Notes: generated by a model not told the origin, from the sequence alone. Positions 1 through 5,741 are shown, counted from the stretch's first letter. The stretch: DNA of 6,998 bases from Candidatus Woesearchaeota archaeon (GCA_030751555.1 JASMFX010000011.1:1-6998); one strand, 5' to 3'. Made by a program: numbers and translations.

Positions 1-1038
1 GAAGAGTATGGCTGATTCAAATTTTGCAAACTTTGTCCTCTTGATATAATCCAAGAAAAGCTTAAAGCGTTGTGTAAAGAGTAAAAGAAGAATAGTCCCT
101 AAAAAAATTAATCCAGAATTTATAGTGATAAGTTTGAACCAAAGTAAAAGAGTTGTTGAAATTGCAAAGCTAATATAAAAATAAATAGTGAAGTCCTTTT
201 CCCTGAAAAGATAGCGATAAATCATGTATACTCCATAAAGTAGAGGAATAATCCCTATTTGATAGATAGCCTGGGGGAGTGTTATATCCTTAAAGAAATT
301 GGAAAGTAAAGCCCTTGGAATATTTTGTAGAATAACCCCTGTGCCATGCAGAAGAAAGGAATTTCGAAAGATTATCATTTGTACAAATAGTACTGCAAGT
401 GTCCCAAAAATAATCACCTCACGTTCAGCTTTAGTACAGGATAACCCTTCTAATTTTAAGAATAGATAATAAATAATAAAGGTTATAGGAACCAATACAG
501 ATGATGGATGCATAAGAGCTAAAGCAACTAAAACTATGCTGCAATATACACCATAACGAACATCTTCTCTGATTTTTATAAAATAATACAAAACAAGCAA
601 AGTGAGAGGAATAACCAATGAGTAAACAGAAGCGTCATTTAATGTTTCCCCATATAGAATAGGAATCACAGTTGAAACAACAGCTCCAAAAAGAGCAACC
701 TTGTTATTCTTAGTAGTATCACGCATAATAAAATAGATAAGAAACACCATAGAGGAGATAAATATATTAGGCAATAGCTTTGCTACTAAACTTAGAGGTA
801 AAAACAAATTAAAGAGGGCTAATATATACATATAGAGTGGATTAAAAATCAAAACTCTCCCTGAATAACTAAGAGTATCTTGAAAAAGAGGCAATCCTGT
901 TGCAGTAATATGCTCCACCTGCCTCAAAACAAAATAAGAAGTATCACTGCTAAAATGAGGAACTGAAAAAGCAAATTTCAGCCTTATGGCTAAGGTCAAA
1001 GCAAATAATAGCCACAAAATCCATTTATTCGATTTCAT
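1..1038 (-). CDS. GT-C-like membrane glycosyltransferase, C-terminus outside window
   Basis: The minus strand is open from an ATG at 1038 to the window edge, giving 346 residues without a stop. The product is very hydrophobic, with about ten predicted membrane segments (roughly residues 6-24, 67-87, 88-106, 112-128, 138-153, 163-188, 206-224, 258-274, 285-302, 306-322). After the first segment comes an outside loop with SSDTSYF (Asp32), then VLRQVEHI and a GLPLFQDTLSYSGR stretch. A HPSS motif lies near residues 176-179. An Asp in the first outer loop followed by many membrane helices is typical of GT-C enzymes (PMT/STT3-like), which move sugars from lipid-linked donors to protein or lipid outside the membrane. 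Donor and acceptor cannot be told. The start is supported by a TATA box 27-28 nt upstream, implying a leaderless mRNA. It could also be a non-enzymatic polytopic protein; the membrane topology is certain, the enzyme class is inferred. Confidence 0.65.
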   Translation of the reverse strand, partial: MKSNKWILWLLFALTLAIRLKFAFSVPHFSSDTSYFVLRQVEHITATGLPLFQDTLSYSGRVLIFNPLYMYILALFNLFLPLSLVAKLLPNIFISSMVFLIYFIMRDTTKNNKVALFGAVVSTVIPILYGETLNDASVYSLVIPLTLLVLYYFIKIREDVRYGVYCSIVLVALALMHPSSVLVPITFIIYYLFLKLEGLSCTKAEREVIIFGTLAVLFVQMIIFRNSFLLHGTGVILQNIPRALLSNFFKDITLPQAIYQIGIIPLLYGVYMIYRYLFREKDFTIYFYISFAISTTLLLWFKLITINSGLIFLGTILLLLFTQRFKLFLDYIKRTKFAKFESAILF

Positions 1039-1061
1039 TGCACAACTATGTTACTATTGGG

Positions 1062-1069
1062 TATTTAAA
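1062..1069 (-). promoter_or_regulatory. TATA box of the glycosyltransferase-like gene
   Basis: On the minus strand this reads TTTAAATA, the archaeal TATA consensus. Its centre is about 27.5 nt before the ATG at 1038, so transcription should start at or beside the start codon. No Shine-Dalgarno sequence fits in that space. It lies in the 113-bp divergent region shared with the RadB-like gene. Confidence 0.65.
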
Positions 1070-1121
1070 GGTTGAGGAAATTGACATTCAACACACAATG
1101 CGTAACTTAACCAAGGAAATC

Positions 1122-1129
1122 TATTTAAA
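1122..1129 (+). promoter_or_regulatory. TATA box of the RadB-like gene
   Basis: TATTTAAA on the plus strand, preceded by a purine-rich AAGGAAAT that could be the BRE. The centre is 26-27 nt before the ATG at 1152, the distance expected for a leaderless transcript. This favours 1152 over the earlier possible starts at 1038 (TTG) and 1098 (ATG). Confidence 0.6.
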
Positions 1130-1151
1130 CAAAAGAATCCTCCCCCTTGGA

Positions 1152-1853
1152 ATGCAGACAGGAAAAATTTCTACAGGATCAAAACTACTCGATAATTTCC
1201 TTAGCGGAGGCTATGAAACAGACAGCATTACAACGATTTATGGCCCTTCTGGCTCTGGAAAGACAAACCTCTGCATATTAGCTGCAATAGCCGCAATCCA
1301 AGCAGGCAAAAAAGTGATATATGTTGACACTGAAGGAGGAATCTCAGTAGAAAGGCTTAAGCAATTGAGCAAAAACTCAGAGGAAATCTTAGAAGCTTGT
1401 CTCTTCCTGCGTCCAACATCATTTCGTGAACAAAAAGAATGCTTTGAAAAGATAAAATCACTAACAGCTAACCATATTGGATTAATTATCATAGATACTC
1501 TGGGAATGCATTATCGAGTAGAAAGAGGCCAAAGTTATGATCCCTATGAAACAGATAGCAGCCTAGGAGCTCAGATTGCTATCCTTGGAGAAATTGCACG
1601 CAAACAAAACATTCCAGTAATGATTTCAAATCAGGTTTATGATAACATTAATGGAAAAGGAGTAAAAATGGTTGGAGGCAATCTGCTTATTTATGCCTCA
1701 AAATGCTTGATTGAGCTGACAAAGCTTCACAACAGCAAACGCATAGCAATATTAAGAAAGCATAGATCCCTTCCTGAAGACAAGGAGTGTTGTTTTCAAA
1801 TTGTTGATGAAGGTATCAAAGAAACCAGATTAAACCAAACAACTTCAGAGTAA
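1152..1853 (+). CDS. radB: RadB-like RecA-family ATPase
   Basis: The 233-residue product is a single RecA/RadA core without the N-terminal helix-hairpin-helix domain of RadA, as in archaeal RadB (usually about 220-230 residues). Walker A is GPSGSGKT at residues 31-38, Walker B is LIIID at 111-115, and the ISNQVY segment near 199-204 matches the conserved NQVY region of this family. RadB is a RadA paralogue that binds DNA and is thought to assist homologous recombination and repair; ATP turnover is weak in studied members. The start at 1152 is chosen because it gives the family length and the usual short lead-in (TGKISTGSKLLDNFLSGG), and because a TATA box lies 26-27 nt upstream. Longer forms from 1098 or 1038 would add 18 or 38 residues unlike the family. 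It ends two bases before the convergent small membrane protein gene. A RadA- or KaiC-like relative is the main alternative. Confidence 0.85.
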   Translation: MQTGKISTGSKLLDNFLSGGYETDSITTIYGPSGSGKTNLCILAAIAAIQAGKKVIYVDTEGGISVERLKQLSKNSEEILEACLFLRPTSFREQKECFEKIKSLTANHIGLIIIDTLGMHYRVERGQSYDPYETDSSLGAQIAILGEIARKQNIPVMISNQVYDNINGKGVKMVGGNLLIYASKCLIELTKLHNSKRIAILRKHRSLPEDKECCFQIVDEGIKETRLNQTTSE

Positions 1854-1855
1854 GT

Positions 1856-2161
1856 CTAACGCCTGAACCATGATTCTATTTTTCTAAAATAACCAGGCTT
1901 CCATTTAATAATAATCGCAGCAATTACAATAAAAACCCCTAGTATCAATGATGCCTGAGTATAATCATGATTAATAATAGTTTTCTCTATTATCGGAATC
2001 TGACGGCACTTATAGTCACCGCCACAATAGTGCTCTTCACCACATTCTAGATCACTAGTGCATTCCCTATTAGCAATGCTTGCCCACCATCCAATAAGAA
2101 CTATGATTATAATAATAACCAAGATAATCGCAGCAGCATTGCCCTTCTTACCATAAATCAT
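1856..2161 (-). CDS. Small two-span membrane protein with a four-cysteine loop
   Basis: This 101-residue protein is not one I can name. A basic N-terminus (KK at 5-6) leads to a strong Ile/Val-rich membrane segment at about 9-30. Next comes a polar loop with cysteines at 34, 40, 46 and 52, each exactly six residues apart, containing TSDLEC and GGDYKC. A second membrane segment spans about 70-86, followed by a basic end (RKIESWFRR). The two basic ends suggest both termini are inside and the loop outside, where the cysteines could form two disulfides. Short C-x-x-D-type cysteine loops are frequent in DPANN surface proteins; that is family-level familiarity, not a match. A TATA box 27-28 nt upstream supports the ATG at 2161 and a leaderless mRNA. 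It converges on the RadB-like gene with a 2-bp gap, so the two transcripts probably overlap. Confidence 0.75.
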   Translation of the reverse strand: MIYGKKGNAAAIILVIIIIIVLIGWWASIANRECTSDLECGEEHYCGGDYKCRQIPIIEKTIINHDYTQASLILGVFIVIAAIIIKWKPGYFRKIESWFRR

Positions 2162-2184
2162 AAGAAAGATAGAAGATATGCGAA

Positions 2185-2192
2185 TATATAAA
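2185..2192 (-). promoter_or_regulatory. TATA box of the small membrane protein gene
   Basis: The minus strand reads TTTATATA, centred 27-28 nt before the ATG at 2161. The site sits in a nearly symmetrical AT stretch (2183-2194), so it might also start transcription rightward, into the structured region at 2241-2400. Confidence 0.6.
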
Positions 2193-2240
2193 TATTGCGT
2201 TATTAGTACTGTCCAGATGTGTCAGGAATCAAACATCCCA

Positions 2241-2395
2241 AAAGGGGGAGGCTCTACCAAAAAGAACAGAACACACTCCCACCAAATAACACATCCTAGG
2301 CTGGGGCGGTTGCGAGCGGAGCGAACGCAACTATGGAAACCGAAGGTTTCCAGTTGGCCCTCAATACCAGGTAACAATTTGGGTGGTATCCCTCC
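2241..2395 (-). ncRNA. Candidate structured non-coding RNA
   Basis: This intergenic stretch is far richer in GC than its surroundings: 41 of 66 bases (62%) from 2295 to 2360. It holds nested complementary segments. The outer pairing is 2247-2251 with 2391-2395 (GGAGG/CCTCC). Next is 2279-2287 with 2377-2386 (nine pairs, one bulged G at 2383). Then 2304-2307 pairs with 2357-2360 (GGGC/GCCC). Inside are two hairpins: GTTGCG 2309-2314 with CGCAAC 2326-2331, and GGAAACC 2335-2341 with GGTTTCC 2345-2351. Together they make a branched fold with a three-way junction. On the minus strand a TTTAAATT box (2416-2423) would place the transcript start at about 2394, exactly at the outer stem, and the other side of that stem is followed by TTTT. 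The stems fit either strand; the minus is preferred for this promoter fit. I see no tRNA, 5S, SRP RNA or RNase P RNA signature. A dispersed repeat is the main alternative. Confidence 0.45.
2328..2356. repeat. Long inverted repeat with alternative pairing
   Basis: CAACT (2328-2332) pairs with AGTTG (2352-2356) around the GGAAACC/GGTTTCC stem, giving 12 pairs interrupted by one two-base bulge (2333-2334) and a 3-nt loop. The CAAC at 2328-2331 is also the right arm of the neighbouring GTTGCG/CGCAAC hairpin (2309-2331), so the two pairings exclude each other. Confidence 0.7.
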
Positions 2396-2400
2396 ATTCC

Positions 2401-2408
2401 AAAAAAAA
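2401..2408 (-). terminator. Oligo-T terminator of the uS2 gene
   Basis: On the minus strand there are eight T residues in a row, 38 nt past the uS2 stop codon. Runs of T without a hairpin are the usual archaeal intrinsic terminator. It falls between the putative TATA box (2416-2423) and the start of the candidate RNA. Confidence 0.5.
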
Positions 2409-2415
2409 CAAGAGG

Positions 2416-2423
2416 AATTTAAA
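2416..2423 (-). promoter_or_regulatory. Possible TATA box for the candidate RNA
   Basis: The minus strand reads TTTAAATT inside GCTTTAAATTCC. The centre lies about 26 nt before 2394, where the outer GGAGG stem arm of the candidate RNA begins. It is downstream of the uS2 stop, where no protein gene would need a promoter. Confidence 0.4.
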
Positions 2424-2446
2424 GCAGAACTATCATTAGAATAAAA

Positions 2447-3049
2447 TTATTCTTCAGTAAAGTCATCCACTTGCTCTTTCAGATCTGCATTCTTGTCTAT
2501 TTTGCCAGAATTCCTCAAAAGCTCACGAGTAAGGATGTAAAAGAATAATCCTAAACTTTTTTTGCCTTTATTATTGCAAGGGATAACCAAATCAACATTA
2601 TTTGACTGGTTATTAGTATCGCATAAGGCAATAACAGGAATACCCACCTTCAAAGCATCTTGAACAGCATTTTTATCAGGCCAAAGATCTGTCACAAGAA
2701 TAATTTTAGGTTCAATAAAGTTCTCTAACTCAGGATTAGTCATAACTCCCGGAGGATATCTTCCAGCAAAAACCTTGGCACCAGATAACTTTCCAAAGAG
2801 ACTAATCCCTTTCCAACCATTTTCTCTTCTGCCCACAACCAAAATGTCTTCAGGTTTATACTGCGCTAAAAAATTAGCAGCAATCTTGATACGTTCATCG
2901 ATCTTCTGCAAATTAAGAACACTCAATCCATCAGGCCGAGTTTTGTAAATGAACTTATCCATATACTTTGTTCTAAATTTGGTTCCTATGTGTATACCTG
3001 ATTTAAGGTAGACATCTTGGGATACTAATAATTTATTTTCATCAGCCAT
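2447..3049 (-). CDS. rpsB: 30S ribosomal protein uS2 (archaeal type)
   Basis: The 200-residue product is a full-length archaeal/eukaryotic-type uS2 of the small ribosomal subunit. Recognisable parts are the SGIHIGTKF segment near the N-terminus, FAGRYPPGVMTNPELENF in the middle, ILVTDLWPD, then GIPVIALCDTNN and the IPCNNKGKKSLGLFFYIL segment, ending in an acidic tail typical of the archaeal form. The usual archaeal TDPRAD is here TDLWPD, a local difference. The ATG at 3049 (MADENKLL) is chosen by similarity to family N-termini. A GTG at 3076 in the same frame would add MFFTLFREN, and a GGTGAT Shine-Dalgarno core at 3089-3094 lies nearer to it, so the longer form is possible. Unlike most genes here it has a leader, about 60 nt, and paired inverted repeats over its promoter. 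The neighbours usual for archaeal uS2 (enolase, RNA polymerase N/K) are absent on the promoter side, where a divergent gene begins. Confidence 0.93.
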   Translation of the reverse strand: MADENKLLVSQDVYLKSGIHIGTKFRTKYMDKFIYKTRPDGLSVLNLQKIDERIKIAANFLAQYKPEDILVVGRRENGWKGISLFGKLSGAKVFAGRYPPGVMTNPELENFIEPKIILVTDLWPDKNAVQDALKVGIPVIALCDTNNQSNNVDLVIPCNNKGKKSLGLFFYILTRELLRNSGKIDKNADLKEQVDDFTEE

Positions 3050-3088
3050 GTTTTCTCTGAAAAGCGTAAAGAACACTTCTGCGTCTTT

Positions 3089-3094
3089 ATCACC
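3089..3094 (-). promoter_or_regulatory. Shine-Dalgarno core in the uS2 leader
   Basis: GGTGAT on the minus strand is complementary to the archaeal 16S rRNA 3' end. It ends 12 nt before the GTG at 3076 and about 39 nt before the ATG at 3049. This is long for the first and too long for the second, so it leaves the uS2 start open. Confidence 0.4.
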
Positions 3095-3099
3095 TTAGC

Positions 3100-3114
3100 A
3101 GTATCGGTAATACT
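3100..3114. repeat. Inverted repeat at the uS2 transcription start
   Basis: AGTAT-CGGTA-ATACT is a perfect 5-bp inverted repeat with a 5-nt spacer. It covers the start site near 3111 predicted from the TATA box, an operator-like place. Confidence 0.5.
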
Positions 3115-3118
3115 ATGG

Positions 3119-3134
3119 AGAACTTGGCAGTTCT
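3119..3134. repeat. Inverted repeat between the uS2 TATA box and start site
   Basis: AGAACT-TGGC-AGTTCT is a perfect 6-bp inverted repeat with a 4-nt spacer. It touches the TATA box on one side and stops just before the predicted start site, so a bound protein could block the core promoter. Confidence 0.55.
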
Positions 3135-3142
3135 TTATAAAT
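3134..3142 (-). promoter_or_regulatory. TATA box of the uS2 gene
   Basis: The minus strand reads ATTTATAAA. A start 26-27 nt downstream falls at about 3111, giving a leader of about 60 nt to the ATG at 3049 or 35 nt to the GTG at 3076. Confidence 0.55.
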
Positions 3143-3199
3143 CTTTTTGTTTTTGAGATCGAGTAAAATTGCCAACATAGGGTGTAGGAAAAATAAAGA

Positions 3200-3207
3200 T
3201 TTAAATA
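3200..3207 (+). promoter_or_regulatory. TATA box of the orphan exported-protein gene
   Basis: TTTAAATA, preceded by AAATAAAG as a possible BRE. The centre is 25-26 nt before the ATG at 3229, so the mRNA should be leaderless. Confidence 0.65.
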
Positions 3208-3228
3208 CTCAACTCAAAATAATAGGGT

Positions 3229-4299
3229 ATGTTGTATAATCCTCGTCGCTTACTTCACCAGACACAATCCGCCGTAAGATACAGCCGGGATATCGCCTCA
3301 AAATTATTTTCTCCCAAGATAATATCGACAGGAATGCTTATGATACTGCCATACTTCACCCCTCCTCAAACAGTACATGCGGATCCAGTGATGCAAAACA
3401 ATATCGTGGCCAAAGTTATGGACTCAAAAGGTTATGAAAGAGTTGAAGAGGGAATCCCCAAAACCGAAAAAGTTGAGCCTATAGAACCTCCTAAACCAAA
3501 ACCAAAGGCCCATCCGAAAGTCAAGGAAGAACCAGAAGAAAAGATTCATGATCCACGGTTTTCTCTTTTTCAGCTGTATCCTGATCATTCTGACGTCGTA
3601 GAGGGACTCAGGCCCCCTGCAATGCAGGACCTCTATGATGGAAATTTCGGTTGTTTAACAGATGAAGATGCTATTCAATACCATGAAGAGGGTTGGAGAA
3701 GCCAAATATTAGCAAATGGAAGATTTACACCAGATATTGGAGGCATATTCAAGATTGGTAGCTCTCTCGTACACGCTACCAATGTCCATTATGCAGACCA
3801 TCGGCATGATTCACGATTTGCTAATGCTCTTTTTGAGACTGGCAACATTATCAATGCACTAGTATATGAACATTCACCCACAGCATTAAGACTCGTATCA
3901 GAACTGAAGGATTATAAATTATTTCCCCTGGCTAATTGGGATCATATTCGAAATCCTCTCGGATTCAAAGATACGTTATTCGCTACCTTTGATTATCGGG
4001 AAAAAATTGCTAGTGCACTTGCAGAACCGATAAAAAGGAAAAAGAGAAAAAAAAAGAAAAAAGGTAACAAGAGAGAAAACTCTTTCAGGGATTTTTTAGA
4101 ACGACATGATTTTCTCCATGCGAGTCTTGGAGCTAGTACGAGAATTAATGATTTAGATCTCCAGCCCAAAATAACTATTCTTGCTAACCTAAAAATATTT
4201 GGCTTGTACGGAGACATCGTGGTGGAATTTAACGTCGATGAAAACCGAAGATTCAGTGATGATGACCTTGTCTATCGGAACACTTTTGTCAGAAGATGA
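3229..4299 (+). CDS. Orphan exported protein with Pro/Lys linker and His cluster
   Basis: I do not recognise this 356-residue protein. Residues 1-30 are basic, 31-44 are hydrophobic, and VHA at 49-51 could be a signal peptidase site; otherwise 31-48 is a membrane anchor with the rest outside. A linker rich in Pro, Lys and Glu (about 80-105, with EPPKPKPK) leads to a folded-looking region from about 108. There a cluster of histidines (182, 187, 191, 193, followed by Asp194) could bind metal. A strongly basic stretch, nearly all Lys/Arg, covers 269-282. The last 60 residues alternate polar and hydrophobic positions (PKITILANLKIFG, GDIVVEFNVD), suggesting beta strands. The TATA box 25-26 nt upstream supports the ATG at 3229. 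Its stop is 5 bp from the convergent pilin-like gene. A cell-surface role is inferred from export only; no enzyme family can be claimed. Confidence 0.75.
   Translation: MLYNPRRLLHQTQSAVRYSRDIASKLFSPKIISTGMLMILPYFTPPQTVHADPVMQNNIVAKVMDSKGYERVEEGIPKTEKVEPIEPPKPKPKAHPKVKEEPEEKIHDPRFSLFQLYPDHSDVVEGLRPPAMQDLYDGNFGCLTDEDAIQYHEEGWRSQILANGRFTPDIGGIFKIGSSLVHATNVHYADHRHDSRFANALFETGNIINALVYEHSPTALRLVSELKDYKLFPLANWDHIRNPLGFKDTLFATFDYREKIASALAEPIKRKKRKKKKKGNKRENSFRDFLERHDFLHASLGASTRINDLDLQPKITILANLKIFGLYGDIVVEFNVDENRRFSDDDLVYRNTFVRR
4047..4062 (+). repeat. A9-G-A6 tract within a coding region
   Basis: A run of nine A, one G and six A encodes part of the lysine stretch (near residues 273-278) of the orphan exported protein. 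Such tracts are prone to polymerase slippage and to sequencing length errors. The reading frame looks coding on both sides. Confidence 0.7.
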
Positions 4300-4304
4300 G
4301 ATTA

Positions 4305-5147
4305 TTATTCAAACGGAATCTTTGTACACTCCCCACTAACAAGCCCATCAATAACAAATAAGAAATTATAGATTTTATCCCCTTGCTCATTGTACTGCTC
4401 AAAGCGTATAAACTTATCTCTCCCTTCCTTTACATAGCATGCCATAATCAATTCAGAACTAAAATCAATTTGGGGAGCATCTTTCTGAGATATGTCAAAC
4501 GCCCCAGGGTTCTCAGGATCAGAATTAGCATTCCGGATAAGTGTAACCAAGGTCTGTGACTTCTCTAAGATATAAAGAAGTTTAATAGGAGAATTATAGT
4601 AAAAATCTTCTAGAACAGTTTGGAATGATCCTTTCTTGACCATAAGTGTAGTATTAATAGTAAACAGAATATTATCTGAAGTAATAAGCACGTCACTCCC
4701 AACATCTTCAACCAAAGGTTTAATCAGCTCTACTCCCACGCTACTGAGCACATCTGGATCAAGACAATCATAAAATTCCTGTTGAATCTTCTGGCTTAAT
4801 CGTTCCTGGAGATAAACACTATTAGGTATAAATGCCTTGCCTTGATGAAGAAAGTAAGGAATAATAAAATCTCCTTTAGTAATAGAGGGATCTTCATACT
4901 CATCTCCAAAAAGTATGCCTCCTTGAAAACCTAGCAAGTTTGTAAGCGCATCAGCCCTGTTTTTTATACATGAATCAGTATAATCCTTTGTCTGCCGTAT
5001 TTCTTCTCCACTTAGTACAACACGCCTATAACTCTGCCCGATCTGATCATCCCTAATGATATTAGCAAACATAATAACAAATATCAGCATAAAAACCATT
5101 ATAATACCAATAATCATAAAAATCGTCATCTGCGCTTGCTTTCTCAT
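4305..5147 (-). CDS. Pilin-like single-pass membrane protein
   Basis: The 280-residue product begins MRKQAQMTIF and has one strong membrane segment at about 8-31. Everything after it is polar and probably outside. The start resembles class III (type IV pilin-like) signal sequences, with basic residues, Ala-Gln and then a hydrophobic helix, and this RKxAQxTIF style is common in DPANN membrane proteins. However, the usual acidic residue after the cleavage site is missing, so processing by prepilin peptidase is uncertain. Further on are DSCIKNRADALTNLLGFQGG (about 58-77) and cysteines at 60, 128, 237 and 274, possibly two disulfides. The ATG at 5147 is chosen over a GTG at 5162 because the TATA box centre is exactly about 27 nt upstream and the basic residues then sit next to the helix. 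Function is unknown; a surface filament subunit or anchored surface protein is possible. Confidence 0.75.
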   Translation of the reverse strand: MRKQAQMTIFMIIGIIMVFMLIFVIMFANIIRDDQIGQSYRRVVLSGEEIRQTKDYTDSCIKNRADALTNLLGFQGGILFGDEYEDPSITKGDFIIPYFLHQGKAFIPNSVYLQERLSQKIQQEFYDCLDPDVLSSVGVELIKPLVEDVGSDVLITSDNILFTINTTLMVKKGSFQTVLEDFYYNSPIKLLYILEKSQTLVTLIRNANSDPENPGAFDISQKDAPQIDFSSELIMACYVKEGRDKFIRFEQYNEQGDKIYNFLFVIDGLVSGECTKIPFE

Positions 5148-5169
5148 AACAACATAGGGCACTTACTGG

Positions 5170-5178
5170 TATATAAAA
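5170..5178 (-). promoter_or_regulatory. TATA box of the pilin-like gene
   Basis: The minus strand reads TTTTATATA, centred about 27 nt before the ATG at 5147. It fills the short gap after the thpR stop codon (5179), so this gene can be transcribed on its own. Confidence 0.6.
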
Positions 5179-5712
5179 TTATTCACTCGAGTCATTAAAA
5201 GTTTCAATTTCCTCATATATGGGGCCTAAAGAAGTAAGTGTGCTCATCATTAATTTAAAGCCATTTACTTTAAAGGCAAGATCTTTAACAGGTAGAGTTT
5301 GTATAGATTTCTTTAGCGCATCTCTATCATACACACTTTTCACTCTGGCAAGAGTTACATGTGGATGATACCTCTCAGTTTTTGGAAAATATTTACGTAA
5401 GGAGTTATCAATTTGGGATTGGAGTTTCATTATCTTTCTATTATCTTGCAATCCTATCCAAACAACATGGATATCACGAGGAGAAAAAAAGCCTGCTTTG
5501 GAAAAATGAATAGTAAAAGGCTTAAAAGAAATTTCTTGTAATGCTTTTTTATAATTCTCTATATACTGGGGCATGACATCTCCTAGAAACTTAAAGGTAA
5601 GATGAAAGGATTTTGTAAAGTTAAACTTAGCATACTCTTTAGGTAGCTGACTTTGCAAAGAAGAAAAATAATCATAATATTCTTCAACATCAAGTGCTAT
5701 AAATAGTCTCAT
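5179..5712 (-). CDS. thpR: RNA 2',3'-cyclic phosphodiesterase (LigT/2H family)
   Basis: The 177-residue product has both catalytic His-x-Thr motifs of the 2H phosphoesterase family: HLTF at 37-40 and HVTL at 118-121, about 80 residues apart as expected. MRLFIALDV at the start and YHPHVTLARVK around the second motif are typical of ThpR (formerly LigT). The family opens 2',3'-cyclic phosphates on RNA to 2'-phosphates, and bacterial members can also join tRNA halves reversibly. In archaea the likely setting is RNA end processing in the cytoplasm, but the in vivo substrate is not settled. Length matches the family (about 175-190), so the gene is complete. The TATA box 25-26 nt before the ATG at 5712 indicates a leaderless mRNA. 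Its neighbour upstream, the TRAM protein, also handles RNA, but separate promoters argue against a strict operon. Confidence 0.93.
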   Translation of the reverse strand: MRLFIALDVEEYYDYFSSLQSQLPKEYAKFNFTKSFHLTFKFLGDVMPQYIENYKKALQEISFKPFTIHFSKAGFFSPRDIHVVWIGLQDNRKIMKLQSQIDNSLRKYFPKTERYHPHVTLARVKSVYDRDALKKSIQTLPVKDLAFKVNGFKLMMSTLTSLGPIYEEIETFNDSSE

Positions 5713-5722
5713 AAAGAAAATG

Positions 5723-5730
5723 AAAAAAAA
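5723..5730 (-). terminator. Oligo-T tract, likely terminator of the TRAM gene
   Basis: Eight T residues on the minus strand, 14 nt past the TRAM stop codon. The tract lies between the TATA box and the start codon of thpR, so termination of one gene and initiation of the next share the same 35 bp. Confidence 0.5.
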
Positions 5731-5733
5731 GAA

Positions 5734-5741
5734 TATATAAA
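5734..5741 (-). promoter_or_regulatory. TATA box of thpR
   Basis: The minus strand reads TTTATATA, preceded by GTAAAGA as a possible BRE that overlaps the TRAM stop codon. The centre is 25-26 nt before the thpR ATG. Confidence 0.65.

Noticed and set aside
1038..1151. N-terminal extension of the RadB-like protein from TTG 1038 or ATG 1098
   Set aside because: The extension is unlike RadB, would overlap the divergent start codon at 1038, and contains the best TATA boxes of both genes.
1238..1492. Minus-strand 84-codon frame inside the RadB-like gene
   Set aside because: It is antisense to the Walker A and B coding region, which explains its openness.
2241..2400. tRNA, 5S rRNA, SRP RNA or RNase P RNA
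   Set aside because: No T-loop or anticodon arm, no 5S core, no SRP helix 8 motif and no paired RNase P core motifs on either strand; an ACAGAA at 2266-2271 alone is not enough.
2178..2444. Open reading frame of 88 codons on the plus strand across the GC-rich island
   Set aside because: Its codons are dictated by the paired stems, the protein is low in hydrophobic residues and resembles no family, and it has no fitting promoter or ribosome site for its ATG.
3993..4217. Minus-strand frame with a run of phenylalanines
   Set aside because: The Phe run is just the reverse of the A-rich lysine tract in the exported-protein gene.
5148..5162. GTG start at 5162 for the pilin-like protein
   Set aside because: It would put the start only about 12 nt from the TATA box, ahead of the expected transcript start.
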